Shown one piece after another: positions 52,681 to 64,000 of a stretch of DNA of 64,000 nucleotides. The first letter of the stretch is position 1; each line of letters begins with the position of its first letter. Source of the DNA: Petrolisthes cinctipes (lineage: Eukaryota > Arthropoda > Malacostraca > Decapoda > Porcellanidae); contig JAWQEG010000286.1 of the NCBI GenBank assembly GCA_033782935.1, forward strand, positions 2,431,501 through 2,495,500, written 5' to 3'. A model generated the notes under the pieces. It saw only the letters and a program-made list of their open reading frames with translations, was not told the DNA's origin and did no database searches. A program made the position numbers and the translations under genes.

Positions 52681-52991
52681 TTTATATAGTATTTACAAAC
52701 CAATCACAGGTCACGGATTATTTACCCAATCATCTGGCAGTATTTGAATATTTGAATATTTGAAGATACTCACCTAGCCAATCAAATGGTAGTATATGAA
52801 TATTTATATTTTTGAAATTATTCGCCTAGCCAATCAGGTGGCAGTATTTGAACATTTAAATATTTCAAGTCATTCGTCTAGCCAATCAGCTGTCAGTATT
52901 TGAAAATTTAAAGATTTGAAATCTTTCATTCAACCAATCAGGAGACATTATTTGGAATTTGAATTTTCAAATTCGCTTGTTCAGCCAATCA
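52681..52991 (-). promoter_or_regulatory. TATA box and seven-fold phased CCAAT/Y-box array, copy B
   Basis: TATATAAA on the minus strand at 52688-52681. CCAATCA motifs start at 52700, 52726, 52778, 52830, 52882, 52934 and 52985. Spacings are 26, 52, 52, 52, 52 and 51 bp. The intervening sequence has diverged (CAGTATTTGAAYATTTRAA types) while the core is kept. Confidence 0.72.
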
Positions 52992-53374
52992 GGAGACGAC
53001 ATTAATTTGTATTTTTTTTTCTAGACTAACATGTTTATTCCTGTTTTACCAAAGTATGGCTGCCATTAAAAGGTTAAAATAAACACTGTTATTTTGAATT
53101 AGGACTTATTATGGCAATATTTTCATTATATAAACATTTACGAGTAACATAAATTTACATTAATTAATTTACGGATATAATTGACACTTGTAATTAAAGT
53201 AAAAATTACGTTGTTGATTTGTTTACAAAGTTTACAACGGGACAGCGAATTGTTTCTTTATTTGTTTGTTGATGCGGCCACAAACAAAAGAGGGAATCTA
53301 TCACCTCACTACACAAAGTTTATATCAAGTTATAAAACGTGTTATCTGATGCAACTTACCTTCACATCCCTCAC

Positions 53375-53376
53375 TC

Positions 53377-53409
<33 letters not shown>

Positions 53410-54029
53410 GAGTTAACATGTGTGTATGTGTGTGTAGGAGTTAACGTGTATGTGTGTATGTGTGTAGGAGTTAACGTGTGTGTGTATGTGTGTAGGAGTT
53501 AACGTGTGTGTATGTGTGTGTAGGAGTTGACGTGTGTGTGTATGTGTGTGTGTAGGAGTTAACGTGAGTGTGTGTGTGTGTATGTAGGAGTTAACGTGTG
53601 TGTGTATGTGTGTGTAGGAGTTAACGTGAGTGTGTGTGTATGTGTGTGTAGGAGTTGATGTGTGTGTGTTTGTGTGTGTAGGAGTTAACGTGTGAGTGTG
53701 GGTGTATGTGTGTAGGAGTTAACGTGTGTGTGTGTGTAGGAGTTAACGTGCGTGTGTATGTGTGTGTAGGAGTTAACGTGTGTGTGTGTGTGTGTGTGTA
53801 GAAGTTAACGTGTGTGTGTGTAGGGGTTGACGTGTGTGTGTATGTGTGTGTGTAGGAGTTAACGTGCGTGTGTGTGTGTGTGTGTGTGTGTGTCTAGGGG
53901 TTGACGTGTGTGTGTGTGTAGGAGTTAACGTACGTGTGTGTGTGTGTGTGTGTGTGTGTAACGTTAGGAGTTAACGTGCGTGTGTGTGTGTGTGTGTAGG
54001 GGTTGACGTGTGTGTGTGTAGGAGTTAAC

Positions 54030-54067
<38 letters not shown>

Positions 54068-54229
54068 GAGGTGACGTGTGTGTGTGTATGTGTGTGTAAC
54101 GTTAGGAGTTAATGTGTTTATGTGTGTGTATGAGTTGACGCGTGTGTGTGTATGTGTGTGTATGAGTTGACGTGTGTGTGTGTGTGTGTATGTGTGTGTA
54201 GGAGTTAACGTGTGTGTGTGAGTGTGTGT
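53375..54229 (+). repeat. TG satellite between copies B and C
   Basis: TG runs with GTAGGAGTTAACG and GTAACGTTAGGAGTTAACG spacers over about 850 bp, three times the A/B junction array. Confidence 0.9.
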
Positions 54230-54367
54230 ATTAACTTGTTCTCTCGGTAATGGTTATAATGAAGCCAATGTTCAGTGTTGGTATATATAACAAAATGGGA
54301 GCTGAACCATCTTTCCTTATACCAATTTTATCAATAAAACATAATGGTTGTGTTTAACGTTAGTCCA

Positions 54368-54692
54368 TTAATACATTACGTTAATTATTAGTTATTCCAT
54401 TAGAGTTCAAGTAATACATTACGTTAATTATTAGTTATTCCATTAGAGTTCAATTAATACATTACGTTAATTATTAGTTATTCCATTAGAGTTCAATTAA
54501 TACATTACGTTAATTATTAGTTATTCCATTAGAGTTCAATTAATACATTATGTTAAGTATTAGTTATTCCATTAGAGTTCAATTAATACATTACGTTAAT
54601 TATTAGTTATTCCATTAGAGTTCAATTAATACATTACGTTAATTATTAGTTATTCCATTAGAGTTCAATTAATACATTACGTTAATTATTAG
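54368..54692 (+). repeat. 43-bp minisatellite, 8 units (copy C)
   Basis: The same unit as copies A and B, with the highest copy number. One unit is variant (CATTATGTTAAGTATTAG). Confidence 0.9.
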
Positions 54693-54720
54693 TTTATTTT
54701 ATATCCACTAGAGTTCAAGA

Positions 54721-54896
54721 GTGAGGTCATATAGCGCCAGAGAAAGGTGATAGAGAAGTGTGACAGCAAGCAGGAAGGTAATAAAATGAAGAGGGATAGT
54801 TGAAGAACTGAAAGGGAGTGGCTGGGGCCGATGGGGCGCCAAAACCCTTATTCCAAAACCCTTAAAGTATTGCCCACATCACTACAGGCAATATCC
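54721..54896 (+). mobile_element. Single fold-back arm (copy C)
   Basis: The counterpart of 1775-1945, with a small local duplication (CCAAAACCCTTATTCCAAAACCC becomes two blocks) near 54840-54870. Confidence 0.5.
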
Positions 54897-54904
54897 CCCT
54901 AAAG

Positions 54905-55430
54905 CAGCGTTTCTCAACCTTTTCCGACCATAGCACCCCCTGTTGTCATGTCTAAGCAGTCCAGCACCCCTAACTAATATCTTGTTATTAGATTTTAGAA
55001 ATTTAGAAGGATAAAAGAAAGTGAAGTGTCATCACTTCTTTTACAGATGTAAATATGAAACGACACATGGAAGAGAGAGAGGGAGAGAGAGAGTGAGCGA
55101 GACTTTCCAATGGACTTACCAGTATTACTGGAAACAGAAGATTGACTCAGCTATGCAGACAAAACTAAAATATGTATGAGCTGTACTGTTTTGTTGGACT
55201 GCTACTGATTAATTAACTACAGTACTACTGCCTGGCTGCCTCTGGTCCCATAGTCTCGCCGCTCTCGTGTCAGATCCATAACTCGTATACGCACCGAACG
55301 TGTACCACATTTGGTCGCGCCTTGCTAGGACGTGATATTTTACTGCCATGTGTGCATCACTTCCCAGCACCCCCTATAATTGATTTCAGCACCCCCAGGG
55401 GGTGCTAGCACCCCAGGTTGGGAAACGCTG
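54905..55430. mobile_element. Nonautonomous hAT element, 526 bp, copy C only
   Basis: The ends CAGCGTTTCTCAACCT and AGGTTGGGAAACGCTG are inverted repeats. The 8-bp direct repeats CCCTAAAG lie at 54897-54904 and 55431-55438. Copies A and B have the empty site with one CCCTAAAG. The subterminal AGCACCCCC motif is repeated at both ends. No transposase. Confidence 0.92.
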
Positions 55431-55759
55431 CCCTAAAGGATATTCAATTTAAATATTTAACTATAACTTATTACATCATTATTTAACATTAGTACACACT
55501 ATATATATTAAACAACAACCATTAATTTTGATATTTAATGTATTAGGAACAGAAAATATAATTATTTATTATGTAATACCGTATTTTTAAGTACTGCGAG
55601 GAACACACACTTACTCAACACAGGTTATTGGTCAACTGATTTATTTCATTTTATTTGGTACATTTTTCTTTCTTTATTCAAGTGTTGCCAGGTCTGCTTG
55701 AAAATGCGCGCCCTTTTAACAGCGTTGCCAAGTCTGGTTGACGAAATTTCTCCAGTTTT

Positions 55760-56095
55760 AACATCAGAATCTCCCTTTTTACTTCAACTTTAACACCAGA
55801 GATTCTCTTTTTGCCACAATTTCATTATCAGAGTTTCTTTTTTTCCCTCAACTTCAACATCAGGATTTCCCTTTTTACCTCAATTTCAACATCAGTTTCT
55901 TTTTTTCCCTCAACTTCAACATCAGAATTTCCCTTTTTGCCTCAATTTCAACATCAGTTTCTTTTTTTCCCTCAACTTCAACATCAGGATTTCCCTTTTT
56001 ACCTCAACTTCAACATCAGTTTCTTTTTTTACCTCAACTTCAACATCAGAATTTCCCTTTTTGCCTCAATTTCAACATCAGAATTTCCCTATTTA
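55760..56095 (+). repeat. T-rich 62-bp dimeric minisatellite (copy C)
   Basis: The shorter copy C version of the array at 2260. Confidence 0.85.
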
Positions 56096-56289
56096 CCTAA
56101 ATAATTCCCCGTTTACTCTTGAACATTGACGGTCTTTCTTTTTTATATTATTTCTGGTAGAAATTTCCCTGTTTACTCCTGAACAATCTTTATATAATTT
56201 CCCTGTGTAGACTTCAAAATTCCCTAAAACAGAAAAGTATTCCTGCACCTGGCAACACTGCTCTATTATCTGGTATGACTGGTGACTCC

Positions 56290-56575
56290 CGCCAAATATC
56301 CAGGCAAAACTAGTCCCAATACTCACTTATTATAATAGTACACACTTATATCAATTAAACTGGTTTAATTATATCAATATAATATCCAGGCAAAACTAGT
56401 CCCAATACTCACTTATTAGTACAGGATTATATTAATTATACTGATGTTTAATTATATCAATATAATATCCAGGCAAAACTAGTCCCAATACTCACTTATT
56501 AGTACAGGATTATATTAATTATACTGATGTTTAATTATATCAATATAATATCCAGGCAAAACTAGCCCCAATACT
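56290..56575 (+). repeat. TCCAGGCAAAACTAGTCCC array, 4 units (copy C)
   Basis: Four units. The duplicated part differs from the extra unit in copy B, so the expansions appear independent. Confidence 0.75.
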
Positions 56576-57181
56576 CATTCACTGGTTGCTGGTGTTGTAT
56601 TATATCGATATAATACTTAATATTACTTATAAATAATGTCACATAATGCCGTCAAGTAGAGTACTATGATATTATATAAATAATCCTGCATAATTATTTA
56701 TTTTTCACTTGTATGTTGCCATATTGGAGGTGGAAATGTTTTAAAAGATAACATTGGTGGATGTAATGATGGGAACAAATGGTGGGCAAGACCACGGTAT
56801 AATGGTGGACCAGGCAGGGTATTGCCTCTACACCTCCACCATCCAACTACCGCTGACAGATGGAGAAAAAATTAGTTTGAAATGTTCAAATTAGTACGGT
56901 ATAGCAAGGCTCTGAATATATGTTTGTCACTTACTTTTATTAACTTTTAGGGGTATATGAGTATAATTATGGAGGGGGGAAGGGTACTCCAGTACCGTGC
57001 AGTATGTCTTGCTCCGCCCAATACTTTAACTTAACACTCTACTGTAAATACAGTGGTTTTACATACTTTACCAAAGATATCTGTGGTTAAAACAAGACGA
57101 CACTACTACGAACAAGGTTAATTGAAAAGCATTTTAACACGTTATGTCTACAGTTGTACTTAACTATATCTTACACTAAAG

Positions 57182-58068
57182 CAGTGGTTCTCAACTCATT
57201 TCAGGCCATGGACCACCAACCCAATTAAAAGAATATCGTGGACCATTCCACTTGGCGGAAATACGCTCTCTCCGATATTTTCCAAAATCTGTACGGTTGG
57301 TCCTAGCTCTCTATGAGTCTATGTGACCCCTATAAATTTCATCAATATCGGCCCAGTTTCAACCTTTCCTGAAAGTTTCAAAAAAATCTGTCCTCTTGTT
57401 TTTGTGTTACCAAGTTAACAGACAGACAGCCAAACAAACAAACAGACAGAGAAACTAACAGCGATGAAAACATACTGTCGTTAACAGACAGAACCAGCAT
57501 AACACAGCACACAGCATAACAACTGACCAGAAATATTTCACTCCGTTCTACTCTTCCTCCCTGCTTAATTTTAGATTACTACAATTTACAGTTGAAAACA
57601 AAATCAAAGTACACAACACCTATAAAACAGCGCAGGACGAATAACACAACTAATCAACTGATCAGTTCGGTGGCTACTGCACTACAACAGTGTTACATAT
57701 AGCCGCACGGCAGCTGACAGGAATCGAACAGGAAGGCTCGTCACATCGACTGGTAAAGTATGTATTAGGCTAAGGCCAGGAATAGCTGCGTGAATCTTGG
57801 ACATTCCTTTTAAAATTTTGAATACATTTAGAAACTTAGTGACTCGAAATGCTACTTAGCAGCTTCAACCTGAAGATTGCCAATATATTTCTTAAATAGG
57901 AATAATATATGAAAATGAATGGCCAGTTACCGTAATTATCATGATAAAACTTTTCGTACTGAATATTCAATAAATTTTATGCACTTATTTCCAGTTTATT
58001 ACCAAATATAGTGGACGTCCTGTGGACCACCCAAAAAGTCACCATGGACCACCAGTTGAGAACCACTG
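57182..58068. mobile_element. Nonautonomous hAT element, 887 bp (copy C)
   Basis: The same ends, length and CACTAAAG duplication (57174-57181, 58069-58076) as the copy B element, so it was present before B and C separated. Confidence 0.9.
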
Positions 58069-58152
58069 CACTAAAGTACATAAACTTACGATACCTTCTA
58101 TATTACAATGTACACTACAGTATTATACTAGAAGTTAAACCTAATTAATACC

Positions 58153-58610
58153 ATAAGGGGGACATTTGATCTGGGCCAATTGAAGGCCGTTGATTCCTCC
58201 AAACTATCCCAGCATGAAGACTAGTACCTAGTGCCTTATTAGTATACAATAAGGTGTGTTGTGTAGCATAGTTTAGAGGAATTAGTAGCCCTCCATGTTG
58301 ATCCCTTTAATTAAGGATGTATTACAGAGTTGATATATCAGGAGTAACTGATTCATCCAAACTATTCGAAGCAACAGGCCAACACTATTTTTCTTAATCT
58401 GGTCCTGTTCCTGACTTACTTTGGAGGAATCAAGTTAGTCCAGTATATCAAAAGTGTACTGTCCCCTTAAGGATGTATTAGAGAGTTGGTATATCTGGAG
58501 CAACTGATTCCTTCCAAATAGTGTTAATCTGGTCCTGTTTCCTGGCAGACCTTGCAGGAATATGGACAGGGAACTCAAATGTACCACAAGTGAATTAACC
58601 CTTAAATCTA
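58153..58610. repeat. Palindromic TTAA elements H0-H2 (copy C)
   Basis: The counterparts of 23982-24437, with a 3-bp loss (AATAAGGTGTG for AATAAGGAGGTGTG) in H0. Confidence 0.7.
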
Positions 58611-58719
58611 CAATCTACATTAATAAACACAGTGTCTTGATGAGCGCCTTACTGTACAACAGCTGACTGTCTCTTAGAATTAAATTGAAGGAAAGTAACA
58701 TATGCAGTGCACCCGACGG

Positions 58720-58946
58720 TATAGTAAGTAACTTGGCAACTGTGTGTGTGTATGGTATGGTAACTGTGTATACGGTATAGTAAGTAACTTGGCAACTGTG
58801 TGTGTGTATGGTATGGTAACTGTGTATACGGTATAGTAAGTAACTTGGCAACTGTGTGTGTGTATGGTATGGTAACTGTGTATACGGTATAGTAAGTAAC
58901 TTGGCAACTGTGTGTGTGTATGGTATGGTAACTGTGTATACGGTGT
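58720..58946 (+). repeat. 56-bp minisatellite, 4 units (copy C)
   Basis: The shortest of the three alleles of this array. Confidence 0.9.
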
Positions 58947-59055
58947 AGTACAGTAACTTGGTAAATATGTGTACATTGTGTAAACAGTTGGTATGCCTAA
59001 AATACAACCTTGTCCAGTAATAATTAATTAACAGACAATATTATTTTTCTTCATC

Positions 59056-59291
59056 TTAAGGGGGTGTGGGAATAGGGGGACAGGCTTGGGGGGGTGCGGG
59101 AATAGGGGGACAGGCTTGGGGGGGTGCAGGAATAGAAGGACAGGCTTGGGGGGGTGCGGGTGTAGGGGGACAGGCTTGGGGGGGTGCGGGAGTAGGGGGA
59201 CAGGCTTTCTACCCACCCAAAGCCTGTCCCCCTATTCCCGCACCCCCCCAGTCCCCCACCAAGCCTGTCCCCTACTCCCGCACCCCCTTAA
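59056..59291 (+). repeat. TTAA-bounded G-rich fold-back H3 (copy C)
   Basis: Five 30-bp G-rich units with the inverted C-rich end and TTAA on both sides. Confidence 0.85.
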
Positions 59292-59465
59292 TCAATAGAC
59301 ATTAATATTTTTTTTCATCTTTGTGACCAGAATTATTACTCCTCCAGTAATTAGCCCAACTAAATTACAACACAAACAATAGGCTTAATTAATCACTACT
59401 CATTCTTACACATATTACTCTCAATAGTACAGGTTTAATCTCGGTCAATAGGTTGTATCCACCAT

Positions 59466-59781
59466 TTAAGTAGCCTGTGATCGTGTATGAGGCCTGGTGG
59501 CTTCTGATTCCTCCCGACTATGCCACGAAACAAGCCCTTTTAATGTAGGTGGTGTTTCGTGGCAATATTTCAAGGAATCTCTCACCTCCAATTTTTTTAC
59601 TACATCACGAATGTTCTTAATTAATGGGAGATTCTTTTGTTAGTGAATTGGAAGGCTACTACTTAATCCTAACAATATGCCAGAAAACAGAAGCCCTCAA
59701 TGGTACTAATAGGGGATCTATTTCGCGGCACAGTTTGGAGGAATCAAAGACCTTCCAGTACACCAACAAAAGAATCTCCCC
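59466..59781. repeat. Palindromic elements H4 and H5 (copy C)
   Basis: The same as in copies A and B; the arms and cores are unchanged. Confidence 0.7.
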
Positions 59782-60286
59782 TAGAGCCTCAATCAGAAAA
59801 CCCAAGATGACAGAATGGTTCAACTATATTCATTCCATCCGTTCGAAATCTATGAAGTGGGAGAGAACTGCTGAAGTCAACTCAATAGAAATATGATTAA
59901 ATACAAGAAATTTAATGCTAAAAGAGATTAAACCCAATTACTGTGCAAGTTAAATATACTTTTATGAGATATTTTAAGCAAAACTAATCTACTCTTGAAA
60001 CAGATTAAGAAAGAAACTACTTTTACACAGTATTAAACATAATTAACCTACATTTTAAATAGATTAAGTAAACAATAATTGTTTTTTTCATAAGAGATTA
60101 CTTATAGTATAAATAAAATATAATTAACCTTATATCACATTAAGTACAGTATAAATAATTTAATTCTACAAGAGGCTGCCTAAGGTGTAAGTGAGGGAGG
60201 TTGCATTAGTGACTAGTTGATGATTAATGTAATATGCTCAATAATTAATAATGAATAAATCAGTTGCATTAATATATCAATCAGTC

Positions 60287-60287
<1 letters not shown>

Positions 60288-60342
<55 letters not shown>

Positions 60343-60360
60343 GCGGTAGATAGGCTAAAG

Positions 60361-60410
<50 letters not shown>

Positions 60411-60432
60411 CTAAAGACAAGAAATGAAGTTG

Positions 60433-60492
<60 letters not shown>

Positions 60493-60530
60493 GCGGTAGA
60501 TGACTAAAGCCAAGAGATGAAGTTGTGATG

Positions 60531-60564
<34 letters not shown>

Positions 60565-60585
60565 TAAAGACAAGAAATGAAGTTG

Positions 60586-60632
<47 letters not shown>

Positions 60633-60698
60633 GCAAAAGACAAGAGATGAAGTTGTGAGAGAGAGAGAGAGATAGGCTAAAGACAAGAGATGAAGTTG

Positions 60699-60740
<42 letters not shown>

Positions 60741-60755
60741 AAAGACAAGAGATGA
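60288..60755 (+). repeat. (GA)n blocks with conserved spacers (copy C)
   Basis: The longest of the three GA block arrays, partly rearranged: the GAGGAGGCGGTAGAT block occurs twice (60337 and 60487). Confidence 0.9.
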
Positions 60756-60918
60756 AGTTGTGATGTGTGTGGAAGAGAAGAGTGCAGATTGGAGAGAGAT
60801 ATGGACGAGTGTTTGCAGCAGAGGACAGGACAAGTCTGGAGGCGGCAGTTTGTTCATGGCTAACCAACTATATTTCACATTGTGGTTTTATACTCTAGGA
60901 TCGACTTATACAATCAGT

Positions 60919-62733
60919 TTAAGGGGTTATAACATACTTTTGGTACATTGGAGTGCCTTAATTCCTCCAAAGTATGCCAGGAAACAGAACCAATCAATAA
61001 ATATAATGGTATCTTGTTGCTTGGAATAATGTGGAGGAATCAGTTTCTCCAGATTTACAACCAACAACACTATACTATGTACCCCATTAATTACAATAAA
61101 CAACTACTTTTACATAAGATTAAGGGAAGATTCTCATGTTAATAAATTGGAAGGTTATTGATTCCTCCTAACTATACCAGGAGACAGACGACCTCAATGG
61201 TTTACTCGTAGGGGATCTGTTTCATGACCTAGTTTGGAAGAATCACAAACTTTCTAATTTACCAGAAGAATCTCTTCTCTGTAAAATATAATCTACTTGT
61301 GTAAAAATACGTGCAGATAAAGCTGACCCTCGATATACAATGAATAAAATACTCATATCCACCAATTCATTTCACACTCGGTTACTCATTGAAGACGACC
61401 AAATGTTTTCCCTGGCTTGTGTTATTCATCTCCACACAGACAAACTAACTACGTGATTAAAGACACTGTGTTAAAAGGATATATGTGATAAATTTAATCA
61501 TCCTATATCGAGGGAATACTGTAAGTTACAAATTCTATATTCACAAACATTACATAAAATAATTTTAAGTATACGATTACTAGAGTAACTATAAAATGTC
61601 CACGAACCTTTACAAAAGACTCCTTCATCAAACTTCTTTTACACATTTGTCATTCCACCTTTCAATATTTCATGACGATTATCCCTGAGTTTGTAAAGAA
61701 GTTGCTTCCTCTGGTAGACTCTATGTACTGTACACTCGCAATCCAAAATATGTATCCAGGCTTGCTTCGAATAGCCTGATCGAGTATTAAGCGAACACAA
61801 GTAAATATGAAACAGGATAAGCGTTGTAATTGGTTCACTAGTATGCCAAATGATTCAAAACTTCAACAAGACCTGGATACAAATTTTGAACTGCGAGTGT
61901 ACAACTGCTATAGTGATGGTGTATTTACATTACGACAAACTCACACTTACATAAGGGACCCTGTGATCGTGTTTGAGACTTGGAGGCTTCGGATTCCTCC
62001 TGACTAGGGCCTATGCCACGAAACAAGCTCCTTCCATATAGGTGGTGTTTCGTGGCAATATTTGAAGGACTCGTATTATTCCAATATTCGGACTACATCA
62101 CAGGGTCCCTTAATCTTCTGTGTCAGTCTTAATTGAACTAGTTATACATAAAGCTTAACCTTAATCAGTATAAATTAACAAGCAAGTCAGCCTTAAATTA
62201 TTTATACACATAAACTTGAACCTCACTCAATTCACTTCATTAAAAATATATCTTAATTACCCCCATGATGTAGTAAGAAAATTGGACGTTAGAGAATCCT
62301 TCAAACATTGCCACGAAACACCACCTACATTAGAGGAGCTTGATTCGTGGCATAGTCAGGAGGAATCAGAAGCCACCAGGTCTTATACACAATCACAGGT
62401 TCCCTAAATTAATCAAACTATTTTATTCAAACTAAACTTTAATCAATCCACATGGGAAAGGTGTCAGCGTGGAGGCTTGTTTGTATGGAGGGATCCCAAA
62501 AGATGACACCAAAACCTTCCCACTAATAATTATGATGATGATGATTATTATGATTAATTTACGTATATGGTACAAAAAGATATCTTACATAAACTACTTT
62601 TACCAAAATTAAACCTCAGTCAAACTAACTGCTTTACAAAATAGGCATCCTTACTTGATGAAATATAATGACTGTCAATCTATCAGTCTCAATTTCTTCA
62701 TCACAGGGCCATACTTACTTGCCACGAACGAGG

Positions 62734-62774
<41 letters not shown>

Positions 62775-63382
62775 CTACTTAGTGGAGTCAATGAGGAAGG
62801 GTACAGGTGTCATGGACTGTACTAAGGTGTGGGGACTTGAGAGGTCAGCCTGAGCCTTCTCGTTCCTGTTGGATAAATTCATACATTAATTAAAGAGGGT
62901 AATATATTTTTGGTACATTAGAGCGCCTTGATTCCACCAATGTATGATAGGAAACAGGGCTAACTAGATTGACAAATATAATGGTGGCCTGTTGCTTGTA
63001 ATAGTTTGGAGGAATCAGTTGCTCCAGATTTATCAACACTCTTTGGTACATTATATAGAGCGCCTTGATTCCTCCAAGGTATGCAAGGAAACAGGGCTAA
63101 CTAGATTGACAAAATAAATATAATGGTGGCCTGTTGCTTGGAATAGTTTGGAGGAATCAGTAACTCCAGATTTACCAACACCTTAAGGGAGATATTGATA
63201 CTGGAGAGATAAATCTTTAAAAACAAAATAAAGGGGTAAGGTGGCAGGACAGAGTTAGAAATGAAAGGTAAATTAAGGAACACTGGTGGCTTCTGATTCC
63301 TCCTGACTATGCCACGAAACAAGCTCCTTTAATGTAGTTGGTGTTTCGTGGTCATGTTTGAAGGATTAAGGGATATTATGAG
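60919..63382. repeat. Palindromic TTAA element cluster H6-H11 (copy C)
   Basis: The counterpart of 8637-11061 and 34053-36480, with H6 at 60919, the pogo-like MITE near 61316-61520, H8 near 61951-62113, H9 near 62253-62410, the double H10 near 62890-63186 and H11 near 63273-63369. No gene. Confidence 0.7.
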
Positions 63383-63564
63383 GATGTATACAATGATGTG
63401 CAATATGTTAGGCTGTCTCGTTTGTTGAAAGTGGTTGCGGCACATTTACAGAAAGGAAGATAAATTTGTCAGTACACATGAACAAAATAATTAGGTCAGT
63501 ACCGTACATATAACATCAAATCCAGTACACATGATCAAATTAGGTGTCTACATATAAAATCAAA

Positions 63565-63795
63565 TTAGGTCAGTACAGATAAGATCAAATTGGTCAGTAT
63601 AAACGAAATGAGGTGAGATGAGGTCATTTCCCACTCACCCACCCACCTGGACGAGACGACTGACGATGATCGAGAGAGGAAGGGTATTATGGTGGAGTGG
63701 TCAGACCGTACGGAGGAGGGTCGGGAGGTGAGGGAGGTTGGGAAGGTCTCCATTGGCAGCACACAACACAGCCAAGGCAGACGGCGACCCAGTTC
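63565..63795 (-). CDS. Opsin copy C, last coding exon (C-tail)
   Basis: The same as copy A: ELGRRLPWLCCVLPMETF to ILTNLILSVLT and a stop at 63565, after the CGTCTTCAG acceptor. The rest of this opsin copy lies beyond the window. Confidence 0.75.
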   Translation of the reverse strand, partial: ELGRRLPWLCCVLPMETFPTSLTSRPSSVRSDHSTIIPFLSRSSSVVSSRWVGEWEMTSSHLISFILTNLILSVLT

Positions 63796-64000
63796 CTGAA
63801 GACGAGAGTGTGGGAGACGGTCAGAAGAGAGTGTCAAGGAGGTGGGTGATTAGATTATAAGAGACATACAGAAAACCAGTTACATTTTACCTATATAAAT
63901 ACAAGTGTAATACATTTTCATTCCTTCCATGACAAGTAGGTGGACGATAAGATTAAGAGTCATTCAGAAAACCAGTTATATTACCTATATATGAACAGGT

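Larger units (their letters stand above)
20713..54229. repeat. Tandem unit copy B (about 33.5 kb with two DIRS elements)
   Basis: The same order of features as copy A is present, with two DIRS-like elements inserted (7100 and 7453 bp). Removing them leaves about 18.96 kb. The 887-bp hAT element it shares with copy C is absent from copy A, where a different insertion replaced the site. Confidence 0.9.
54230..64000. repeat. Tandem unit copy C (incomplete, runs off the window)
   Basis: Follows the order of copies A and B up to the start of the opsin intron upstream of the C-tail exon. It has no DIRS elements at the two copy B sites. It carries its own hAT insertion at 54905. Confidence 0.9.

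Overview
This window looks like nuclear DNA of an arthropod, most likely a decapod crustacean. The reasons are a very high load of dinucleotide and trinucleotide repeats (GA, TG, AT, ATA), an r-type opsin gene split by introns, two DIRS-type retrotransposons, and hAT, Tc1 and LINE remnants. The taxon is an inference from repeat style and protein character; no search was run.

The main architecture is a tandem duplication. A unit of about 19 kb is present as copy A (1 to about 20.71 kb, its start lying beyond the left edge), copy B (about 20.71 to 54.23 kb) and copy C (54.23 kb to the right edge, incomplete). Unit ends fall in TG-rich satellite DNA at about 1-1411, 20437-20712 and 53375-54229. 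Copy B is about 33.5 kb only because two DIRS-like elements (26111-33210 on the minus strand, 36721-44173 on the plus strand) sit in it. Without them it is about 19 kb, like copy A. The copies serve as filled and empty sites for each other, so several insertions can be mapped to the base.

Each unit reads, left to right: TG satellite; 43-bp and T-rich minisatellites; AT-rich DNA with nonautonomous DNA transposons; a 56-bp minisatellite; a G-rich fold-back; a GA-repeat block; a long cluster of about 100-170 bp palindromic elements, many bounded by TTAA; an r-opsin-like gene on the minus strand (last exon first); AT-rich DNA; and a 122-codon minus-strand ORF. Upstream of that ORF are a TATA box and seven CCAATCA motifs whose spacing in copy B is 26, 52, 52, 52, 52 and 51 bp.

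The opsin exons cover the N-terminus and start of TM1, then TM4, TM5, TM6, TM7 and the C-tail. No exon for the end of TM1 through TM3 is visible in either complete copy. A LINE 3' fragment occupies that intron and ends about 9 bp from the TM4 exon's splice acceptor. Copy A has also lost the acceptor and first bases of its TM7 exon. In copy B the DIRS element has landed inside the last coding exon and supplies a new C-terminus and stop codon. Copies A and B are therefore probably pseudogenes or seriously altered paralogues.

The two DIRS elements carry gag, RT-RNase H and tyrosine recombinase frames, about 210-bp inverted terminal repeats and an internal complementary region. They inserted without target duplication, and consistent splice signals show two introns in gag and one before RT. 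The plus-strand element has all frames open. The minus-strand one has a gag nonsense codon, a 342-bp deletion in RT/RNase H and a 2-bp frameshift in the recombinase.
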